Below are positions 1 to 5,509 of a stretch of DNA of 10,461 nt, in pieces. Position 1 is the first letter of the stretch, and each line of letters opens with the position of its first letter. The notes under the pieces were generated by a model. It did no database searches and was not told the DNA's origin. It saw nothing but the letters and a program-made list of their open reading frames with translations. Both the position numbers and the translations under genes were made by a program. This stretch comes from Flavobacteriaceae bacterium (GTDB lineage: Bacteria > Bacteroidota > Bacteroidia > Flavobacteriales > Flavobacteriaceae), in contig JAESTG010000016.1 in assembly GCA_016763715.1 (NCBI GenBank), positions 1 to 10,461 on the forward strand. The letters are read 5' to 3'.

Positions 1-58
1 ATTAGATATATTATTTTATTTGAATTCTAACTGCAAGATAAGTGTCTTACTAAAACAT

Positions 59-68
59 CATATATAAA
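59..68 (+). promoter_or_regulatory. TATA-like box, candidate promoter
   Basis: The decamer CATATATAAA lies about 125 bases upstream of the ATG at 194. The same decamer occurs on the minus strand at 2109-2100, just upstream of the dUTPase start, so it recurs at two 5' flanks in the window. It resembles the TATATAAA-type elements reported upstream of genes in several giant viruses. In AT-rich DNA such a match can be chance. Confidence 0.3.
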
Positions 69-114
69 CTAAATATTCACACAGACAAAGACATAAATTT
101 TAAGATTATTGTAG

Positions 115-131
115 CAAATGTTGTACATTTG
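115..131. repeat. Small hairpin (7-bp stem, 3-base loop)
   Basis: CAAATGT at 115-121 is the exact reverse complement of ACATTTG at 125-131, separated by TGT. It lies inside a larger inverted repeat, TATTCACACA (74-83) against TGTGTGAATA (130-139). Palindromic hairpins mark transcript 3' ends in some giant viruses, so it could end the transcript of a gene to the left. An operator-like site is an alternative. Function is inferred only. Confidence 0.35.
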
Positions 132-193
132 TGTGAATAATAGAAGGAATCTATATTACCATGATTTTAGAAAATATTTAATGGGGATATCAA

Positions 194-1552
194 ATGGGAA
201 ATTGTAAGTCGTACCCGGAACCCGACACTTCTAATATTTGCACGAAAGATAGTATTGGGAGTGGTGACACTACTGACCACACACTAAAACATTTCTGTGC
301 ACCAATTAACGGGGTTTTAGGGGGAGAAGACATAAGAAGGGAATATTGTGGTAGGATAGGTTCTGGTGAATGGGAATATCAAGGTGAAGGCGGGAGTTGT
401 AATTATAACGACTGCAATAAATATCAGGATGTTGATTCTGGATGTTGCAGTGGATGTTGTGGTATATCAGGTAGAAAAGTTCTATGTAAGAGAAAAAGTT
501 ATCTTGGTGATCCTCTATCTTGTTGTCTCAAAGACTACGCATTCGATGAGAATGATTCCAAATGTTTTAATGAAGGAAAAACTTGCTTTCCGGAAAATAG
601 GGACATTACATCGAGCCAATGTGACGAACTGGTGCAGGATTATTGTACTGGAGTAGATTTAGACGAAGACGATACATCTTGGATAGATAGGTGGGGTAAT
701 GGTTCAAAATGTATTTATAGCTTAAATAGAAATTTATTTGGATCTTCTGGTGTTAATGTAAATATCACATCTGGTGGATATATTTCTCCGGTATTTTTTA
801 ATTCTGTGTCTGGGTTCGAAAGTTCATCTAAATTAATAGACAAAACCTTTAAAAAATATGCATCTCAGGGATTTGAAGTGGGAACATTGCCTGGTCTCAG
901 TGGTTACAATGAATTTCAAAACATATTATTTAAGATTTGTGAAAGTTCCCCTGGTATATGTCAAACAGGGTTGAATAACTTATGTGTAACTAAAACTACA
1001 GAAGATTTGACAAGAAATGTTGAACTGATACCTTGGTGTGGTTGTTACATGCCAAATGGTGAGTATCTAAAATACATTGACACTTTCCAAATCAATAAGG
1101 AGTGTACACCTATATGTGCTAGAACTGGAAACATTAAACTTGTCGATGGGGATGGAATAACTCCAGTTGAGTGTTCCAATGATATATGTGTAATAGACAA
1201 CGTGTCCATAGAAATATCTAATTCTGAGGTAGGAGATATATCATTCAGCCAAATGTGTGGGGGGTGTAGCGGGTCAAATGTAAATCATAAAGAAGGGGAA
1301 AGGAATTTAGGGTCTGCCACTTGTTCATGTGTAATATCAGACTTAGATATCAATGCCTCTAATTCTAGCATAGGTGGAATAAACCTAAGCCAATATTGTG
1401 GAAAGAAAACTAAATGTTATTCCGATGACGTGGAAATAGATTGTGACACTAAGAAAGTAAAAAAACCAAATAAAATTATATACGGAATAGTAGTTTCGGT
1501 GATTGTTTTGGTAATCATCACAATATTAATATTAATTAGCATAATAAAATAA
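194..1552 (+). CDS. Myristoylated, cysteine-rich virion membrane protein (poxvirus entry-fusion / iridovirus myristylated-protein type)
   Basis: A 452-residue protein starting MGNCKS, a strong N-myristoylation signal (Gly2, Ser6) with Cys4 as a possible second acylation site. This motif fixes the start at 194. It has 34 cysteines, clustered at 84-111 (CC..CC and a GDP..CC element) and at 249-417, including a WCGC motif at 281-284. One hydrophobic segment (about 429-450) ends the chain, so most of it should lie on one side of a membrane, anchored at the C-terminus. Residues 332-356 and 379-403 are a clear internal repeat. Cys-rich, myristoylated proteins with a C-terminal anchor are typical of the poxvirus A16/G9 entry-fusion proteins and of iridovirus myristylated membrane proteins. 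Assignment to that group is by architecture and motif pattern, not by alignment. There is no signal peptide, as expected for a protein made in the cytosol with virus-catalysed disulfides. Confidence 0.75.
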   Translation: MGNCKSYPEPDTSNICTKDSIGSGDTTDHTLKHFCAPINGVLGGEDIRREYCGRIGSGEWEYQGEGGSCNYNDCNKYQDVDSGCCSGCCGISGRKVLCKRKSYLGDPLSCCLKDYAFDENDSKCFNEGKTCFPENRDITSSQCDELVQDYCTGVDLDEDDTSWIDRWGNGSKCIYSLNRNLFGSSGVNVNITSGGYISPVFFNSVSGFESSSKLIDKTFKKYASQGFEVGTLPGLSGYNEFQNILFKICESSPGICQTGLNNLCVTKTTEDLTRNVELIPWCGCYMPNGEYLKYIDTFQINKECTPICARTGNIKLVDGDGITPVECSNDICVIDNVSIEISNSEVGDISFSQMCGGCSGSNVNHKEGERNLGSATCSCVISDLDINASNSSIGGINLSQYCGKKTKCYSDDVEIDCDTKKVKKPNKIIYGIVVSVIVLVIITILILISIIK

Positions 1553-1587
1553 ATGCATTTTGTGGGTACTAGTTATATCCAAACGTA

Positions 1588-1602
1588 AATAAAATCTTTA
1601 TT
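1588..1602. terminator. Symmetrical AATAAA/TTTATT element between convergent genes
   Basis: AATAAA (1588-1593), a 3-base spacer, then TTTATT (1597-1602) form a 6-bp inverted repeat. It reads as AATAAA on both strands and lies between the membrane-protein stop (1552) and the dUTPase stop (1614). It could serve as a shared bidirectional 3'-end signal. The stem is weak and AT-only, so chance is a real alternative. Confidence 0.3.
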
Positions 1603-1613
1603 CTTTCCAAATT

Positions 1614-2084
1614 TTAGAAGATACCCGTTGACCCAAATCCAGACTCACCCCTCTCAGTTTCAGTTGCCTCATCAACAGATATGGAGCTTGCGTAAGAAAC
1701 AGGAGTAATTACCAACTGAGAAATTCGCATGTTAGGTTTAACAGTAAACGCAGTAGGTTTGTGATTGTGTATAACAACTCCTATGTAACCGCGATAATCT
1801 TCGTCTACAACGCCAGCCCCCACGTCCAACCATTCTTTGACACTAAGACCTGAACGTGGGGCTATGCGGATGTAGTGGTTCTTAGGAATGTAAGCCACTT
1901 TTACTCCTGTTTTAACCACTATGCGAGATTTAGGAGGAATTACTTGAATATCTTTGTTAGAGAAGATGTCTAACCCTGCTGAATATTTAGAACCTCGAAC
2001 TGGCAATACAGCACCTTTGTCAAGAACAAAGTTAACAGATTCCATTTTTGCGACTGTCTCATATGGAAACAATTCAATTCCCAT
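1614..2084 (-). CDS. dut: dUTPase (deoxyuridine 5'-triphosphate nucleotidohydrolase), trimeric type
   Basis: Hydrolyses dUTP to dUMP and pyrophosphate, keeping uracil out of viral DNA and supplying dUMP for dTMP synthesis. All five motifs of the homotrimeric family are present (numbering from the ATG at 2084, 156 residues): motif 1 AGLDIF at 36-41; motif 2 PRSGL at 76-80; motif 3 GVVDEDYRGYIG at 91-102, with the water-activating Asp and the uracil-stacking Tyr; motif 4 RISQLVI at 120-126; motif 5 RGESGFGSTG at 145-154, the P-loop-like tail that closes over the phosphates. The enzyme looks full-length and active. The frame is open five codons further up to a TTG at 2099, but ATG 2084 is preferred. 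ATG 2045 would give a 143-residue protein starting right at the family core and is also credible given the TATA-like box at 2100-2109. The gene is convergent with the membrane-protein gene. Confidence 0.97.
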   Translation of the reverse strand: MGIELFPYETVAKMESVNFVLDKGAVLPVRGSKYSAGLDIFSNKDIQVIPPKSRIVVKTGVKVAYIPKNHYIRIAPRSGLSVKEWLDVGAGVVDEDYRGYIGVVIHNHKPTAFTVKPNMRISQLVITPVSYASSISVDEATETERGESGFGSTGIF

Positions 2085-2286
2085 GTAAGAACAGAACAAT
2101 TTATATATGAGTGATATGATGAATTACAACAAGATGGAAGGTAAAAGTGTAAAGGAGAGGAAAATTGTAACAAGAGAATTTTGACTTATTTACAAAATGT
2201 TAGTGGACAATATGCTACAAATTATATTTATTTAAAATTCTTCGATCATATTATTGTTTTCCAATTATAAATGATTTTACAAAGAA
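2085..2286. promoter_or_regulatory. Divergent promoter region between dUTPase and the zinc-module gene
   Basis: The only divergent gap in the window. On the minus strand CATATATAAATTG (2109-2097) ends 12 bases before the dUTPase ATG at 2084 and is the best promoter candidate; it overlaps the TATA-type element seen at 59-68. On the plus strand the approach to 2287 is AT-rich without a clear box. A 25-codon plus-strand frame (2107-2184) is present but has no coding support. Confidence 0.4.
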
Positions 2287-2928
2287 ATGAACGACAGACA
2301 AATAAAATATTACATGTTGCTCAACAAGATAATTGAAGCAAAGGGTGGATTGCTGTTTGACGATTATGTCGAAGTCGGAGGAAATATAAAAGTTAGGTGT
2401 CACCTTGGTCATGTCTTTAAGACATCAACACATTGGGTTAGTACGGGGAATTGGTGTCCTCACTGTGAAGTTAGTGATATGGAGTGGAAGACATTATATA
2501 TTATCAAAATAAAAGGTGGATTTTTGATCAATAAATATGGAGACAACAATTTAATGCTGTATATCAGATGCTCTAATAACCACAGCTTTGATATTAGTGT
2601 TGATGGAGTTAATAGTGGGTTTTGGTGTACAATTTGTGCTCATAATCTTTACATGAGTGATAATGTTATTTCTAGAGTCAGAGCAGAAATATGCAGAAGA
2701 AATGGAATATTTTTACATCTCGATAACATGAACAGATCTGATGTATTTGTTATTTGTGAGGAGGGACATAAATTCAAAATAAATATGGAAAGGTTAGAGA
2801 TGGGGTCCTGGTGCAACGTCCCACATAAAAGTAAAAATATTACAAAAGTTAACCCAAATTGTAGACATGCGACAACTAAAAGGTATTTATGGAGACCCCA
2901 ACATCCACAAAAAGATATTACCTTATGA
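2287..2928 (+). CDS. Protein with three tandem CxxxH...CxxC zinc modules (giant-virus zinc-ribbon repeat type), C-terminus probably frameshifted
   Basis: A 213-residue protein built from three copies of one module: C-x3-H-x14-C-x2-C with an aromatic after the His and G-x-W-C before the last pair. Ligands are C38/H42/C57/C60, C95/H99/C114/C117, and C157/H161/C176 in the third copy. Spacing is identical in all three, except that the third lacks the last ligand (Pro at 179, His at 180). Such repeats are abundant in giant-virus proteins and often sit before a Vsr-like or other endonuclease domain; DNA binding is inferred. The last 35 residues are low in recognisable structure. Removing one base near the CCC run at 2820-2822 would put His at the missing ligand position and open a different frame to 2941 that reads as a more protein-like extension. 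The intact gene was therefore probably longer, and this copy is likely degenerating. Start ATG 2287 precedes the first module by 37 residues. Confidence 0.65.
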   Translation: MNDRQIKYYMLLNKIIEAKGGLLFDDYVEVGGNIKVRCHLGHVFKTSTHWVSTGNWCPHCEVSDMEWKTLYIIKIKGGFLINKYGDNNLMLYIRCSNNHSFDISVDGVNSGFWCTICAHNLYMSDNVISRVRAEICRRNGIFLHLDNMNRSDVFVICEEGHKFKINMERLEMGSWCNVPHKSKNITKVNPNCRHATTKRYLWRPQHPQKDITL

Positions 2929-2981
2929 ATGTGACTATTAATTGATGATATATTCCTGATGACTTAGAATTCATTGACCTC
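2813..2981 (+). pseudogene. Apparent decayed C-terminal extension of the zinc-module gene (nuclease-like remnant)
   Basis: In the +1 frame the stretch 2813-2941 is open and encodes a helix-like segment (KVKILQKLTQIVDMRQLKG) followed by NIHKKILPYECDY and a stop. In the third frame, 2949-2981 reads YIPDDLEFIDL. Joined, this gives the pattern I..KILPYE-D-..YIP..LEF, which resembles the strand region of Vsr-like/PD-(D/E)XK endonucleases found after zinc repeats in giant viruses (typically KEIDIYIPEL..AIE). Two frameshifts and a stop would be needed, so this is a remnant at best. The resemblance is by eye. Confidence 0.35.
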
Positions 2982-2994
2982 TAAAACTATATTT

Positions 2995-4461
2995 ATGTTT
3001 GGGAATTTGAGTTTAGGAACATACATATTTAATCAAAGGACTCTGAAGTTCCACAGCAAAAAGAACATGTCATTGGGTAAAGTGATAGGTAGTGGTGCTT
3101 ATGGAATAGTCAGTGAAATAAAAATAAATGGAAAAATGTATGCCGTTAAGAGAAATACAGTGTCAGTTTATTCTGATGGTATTAGTTGTATTAGGGAATA
3201 TGATATGTTACTCCGTATAGGAGATCACCCTAATATCAATAAAATGGTTTATCACACGACATCGAAAATATCTGATGAGGGTTTAGGAGAAGAACTAAGG
3301 GAAGGAAATATACATTTTATATTTGATAAATGTCAATATGATATACTTGAAGACGACTCTTTAATCGACAATGAAGACGAAATACGTAAAGTAATTAAAT
3401 CTATGTTGTCAGCACTGAAGTATTTACATGATAATGGTATAGTACACAGAGATATTAAACCTTCAAATATTTTAAAGTCTTATACGGGAGAATACGAACT
3501 ATGTGACTTCGGAATGTCACTTTATCTAACAAAACAAACAGAAATGTCTAACTCAGTGACAACAATCTTGTACAGGGCACCAGAAATGTTTTTATCGCAA
3601 AAAAGATATTCCTTTAATTCTGACATTTGGTCTGTAGGTTGTCTCATGTACGAATTGCTAACTGGTGAGCGTCTCATAAAAAGAATACCAAATGGGGTGA
3701 AAGATTTTGCACAGGTAGTTTGTAAAATTATACCAAACGCTTTTAATTACTTGAAGGGATTTGTAGATATTGAAATGTATGATTCTGAAACGTTCGAGTG
3801 CAAATTAAATAACTATGATAAAGAAACTGTAGATTTGTTAACTAAAATGTTGGAAGTTGACCCAAGCAAAAGGATTGATGTGTCCGAGGCCCTAAATCAT
3901 AAATATTTTGATGAAAAGGATGAACTCATAGATATCGCATTTTGTTCAAATAAAATAGAACAAAATATAGAAATATCACATAAATACGTCGGAATATCGA
4001 AAACAATCAAATTGATGGTGAAGAACAAAACTTACAAACCTCATTCAAATATTAGATCTGTGTTCCATTGCCTAGATATATACCAAAGATATATGCATTG
4101 GAGAAAGTTAAATGGTAAATCCTTGAAGGGTGTATCGCTTTTGTGTTTGTACACTTGTATGTATATTTCGTTTAAGTATTTCTCACCAATAGAATTCCAA
4201 TACACTATATCTGATATTTTTATTGTACCTAAAACAATGTGTGAAAATGACATTATAGATATTGAATCTGAAATAGTCACCAAAGCGTTAACCGGAAAGT
4301 TGTATAATAAAACTCCACTAGAATGTGTTAATGATGTCAAATCACACGAAGATACAATTCTCACTGAAGATGAACAGATATTATTGTTTAATTTATTTGT
4401 GGACAACGTAGGCGAGATGTCATCCATGGAAATTGCTGAAAAGTTTTTAGATGTACTTTGA
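2995..4461 (+). CDS. CDK-like Ser/Thr protein kinase fused to a cyclin-like box
   Basis: A 488-residue protein (numbering from ATG 2995). The kinase domain covers about 25-305 with every catalytic element: glycine loop GSGAYGIV (32-39), Lys52 in AVK, helix-C Glu68, HRDIKPSN (151-158), DFG (171-173), YRAPE (193-197), SDIWSVGC (209-216) and Arg293. Helix C reads GISCIRE (62-68), like the CDK PSTAIRE helix. Ser185 sits where CDK2 has the activating Thr160, Tyr36 matches Tyr15, and Ala35 replaces Thr14. After a linker, about 350-445 has a cyclin-box pattern: FHCLDIYQRYMHW, then LLCLYTCMYISFKYF with Lys394, then IDIESEIVTKALTGKLYNKTP with Glu424. Lys394 and Glu424 match the cyclin A pair Lys266/Glu295 that contacts the CDK. 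The kinase is certain; the cyclin call is by pattern. ATG 3067 would start at the kinase domain; an in-frame TTG at 2974 is less likely. The next gene starts 34 bases downstream on the same strand. Confidence 0.93.
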   Translation: MFGNLSLGTYIFNQRTLKFHSKKNMSLGKVIGSGAYGIVSEIKINGKMYAVKRNTVSVYSDGISCIREYDMLLRIGDHPNINKMVYHTTSKISDEGLGEELREGNIHFIFDKCQYDILEDDSLIDNEDEIRKVIKSMLSALKYLHDNGIVHRDIKPSNILKSYTGEYELCDFGMSLYLTKQTEMSNSVTTILYRAPEMFLSQKRYSFNSDIWSVGCLMYELLTGERLIKRIPNGVKDFAQVVCKIIPNAFNYLKGFVDIEMYDSETFECKLNNYDKETVDLLTKMLEVDPSKRIDVSEALNHKYFDEKDELIDIAFCSNKIEQNIEISHKYVGISKTIKLMVKNKTYKPHSNIRSVFHCLDIYQRYMHWRKLNGKSLKGVSLLCLYTCMYISFKYFSPIEFQYTISDIFIVPKTMCENDIIDIESEIVTKALTGKLYNKTPLECVNDVKSHEDTILTEDEQILLFNLFVDNVGEMSSMEIAEKFLDVL

Positions 4462-4483
4462 TAAATTTAGTTACTTTGGTTAC

Positions 4484-4491
4484 TTTTAAAA
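4484..4491 (+). promoter_or_regulatory. TTTTAAAA element 4 bases before the phosphoesterase ATG
   Basis: CTTTTAAAA precedes the ATG at 4496 in the 34-base gap after the kinase stop. A similar TTTTTTAAAA run (5490-5499) lies 10 bases before the Rpb2 ATG at 5510, and GTTTAAAAATT lies upstream of the LRR gene start at 10100. The shared placement suggests a simple AT-rich promoter element, but base composition alone could produce it. Confidence 0.25.
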
Positions 4492-4495
4492 TCAA

Positions 4496-5473
4496 ATGCT
4501 CAAACTACTTTTGGTCGGTGATCCACACTTTAAGAAAACCAACTTGGACGATATGGACATTCTATCGTTCGATGTGATAAAATATATAGAAGAATATAAG
4601 CCTGATGCCGTGGTGATAATGGGGGATTTACTCCATACACATGAATCTATAAATTCAATAGTATTATGTAAATGTATAGAATTTCTTAAGCAAATTGCAC
4701 TCAACGTAAAACTTTACGTAATAATTGGAAATCATGACAGGATAAATAACTCAGACTTCATGAGTGACATCCATCCTTTCACTGCGGTAGATATGTGGGA
4801 AAATGCCAAAGTGATAAGTAAGACAGAGAAGGTCACATTGGTAGTCAGAGATAAAGAATATAAAATATTAATGGTTCCGTACGTATATCCGGGTAGATTT
4901 GCTGAAGCAATTAATACTGTTGACAATCCACTTGACGTTACTTGTGTTCTATGCCATCAGGAGTTTTTTGGGTGTAAAATGGGAGGTATAATTTCTGCTG
5001 TGGGAGATAAATGGAATTCTAACAATCCATTGGTAATTTCAGGACATATACATGATTATCAGAGACTTGGTGGTAATATTATTTATGTTGGGTCGCCGAT
5101 ACAACATAGTTTCGGAAGTAGTAATTGTGGTAAAATCAGTTTATTTGAATTTTCTGACAAAGTTAAAGAGACAAGGTTAGATATAAATGTTAAGAAAAGA
5201 AAAACAATATACGTAGATTGTGTGGGTATGAAATCGCTCAAGAACATTACAAACTCTAAATACCATATTAGAATTGTAATCAAAGATACAAAGGCAAATA
5301 TAGATTCAATGATGAGAACAACAAAATTACCAAACGTAAAAATTACCGTTAAGGTCGTGGATGAGGTTTTTTTGAGTGCAAATGGAGGAAATTTTGAAGA
5401 AATTTTGATCAAAGAAATGGGAGATAATTTGCCAGAGATATCATGGTATAACTATTTGTCGAAAGGAAATTAA
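4496..5473 (+). CDS. Mre11/SbcD/gp47-like calcineurin-type metallophosphoesterase (DNA repair nuclease)
   Basis: A 325-residue protein with the complete dimetal phosphoesterase signature: D9 and H11 (VGDPHF), D44 (MGDLLH), the GNHD box with N79, H80 and D81, H154 (CHQEF), and H184/H186 (GHIHD). The closing VGSPIQHSFG at 198-207 follows the GSP..SF motif typical of Mre11, SbcD and phage T4 gp47, which favours that branch over protein phosphatases. Residues from about 230 to 325 would form the small capping domain. In this family the enzyme is a Mn-dependent DNA nuclease that works with a Rad50/SbcC ATPase on double-strand ends. No such partner lies in this window. The length matches gp47 and small archaeal Mre11. 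The start is the first ATG after the kinase stop (34-base gap), right at the first beta strand. Rpb2 begins 36 bases downstream on the same strand. Confidence 0.9.
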   Translation: MLKLLLVGDPHFKKTNLDDMDILSFDVIKYIEEYKPDAVVIMGDLLHTHESINSIVLCKCIEFLKQIALNVKLYVIIGNHDRINNSDFMSDIHPFTAVDMWENAKVISKTEKVTLVVRDKEYKILMVPYVYPGRFAEAINTVDNPLDVTCVLCHQEFFGCKMGGIISAVGDKWNSNNPLVISGHIHDYQRLGGNIIYVGSPIQHSFGSSNCGKISLFEFSDKVKETRLDINVKKRKTIYVDCVGMKSLKNITNSKYHIRIVIKDTKANIDSMMRTTKLPNVKITVKVVDEVFLSANGGNFEEILIKEMGDNLPEISWYNYLSKGN

Positions 5474-5509
5474 TTTTTAAAGCCATTAGTTTTTTAAAAC
5501 AAGATATAA

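Larger units (their letters stand above)
1..193. other. Non-coding leader region upstream of the membrane-protein gene
   Basis: No gene is supported here. Two plus-strand frames are open from base 1 and stop at 28-30 and 65-67, so either could be the last few codons of a gene lying to the left; neither is recognisable. The stretch holds a TATA-like box (59-68), a 10-base inverted repeat (74-83 with 130-139), a 7-base-pair hairpin (115-131), and two tiny ATG-initiated frames (161-181 and 181-207) just before the start of the next gene. Confidence 0.6.

Noticed and set aside
366..656. 96-codon plus-strand frame inside the membrane-protein gene
   Set aside because: It is fully contained in a well-supported gene with motif evidence in its own frame, and its translation has no recognisable features.
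2085..2099. Non-ATG (TTG) extension of the dUTPase N-terminus
   Set aside because: The added five residues match no family feature, and two in-frame ATGs (2084, 2045) follow.
2107..2184. 25-codon plus-strand ORF (MSDMMNYNKM...) in the divergent gap
   Set aside because: It is short, lies over the dUTPase promoter region, has no recognisable motif, and is expected by chance.
2974..2994. TTG start for the kinase
   Set aside because: ATG 2995 follows seven codons later, and the extra residues add nothing to the domain. This stretch also overlaps the apparent remnant of the zinc-module gene.
4041..4427. 128-codon minus-strand frame within the kinase gene
   Set aside because: It lies antisense to the cyclin-like region, has no motif, and is a shadow of the real coding frame.
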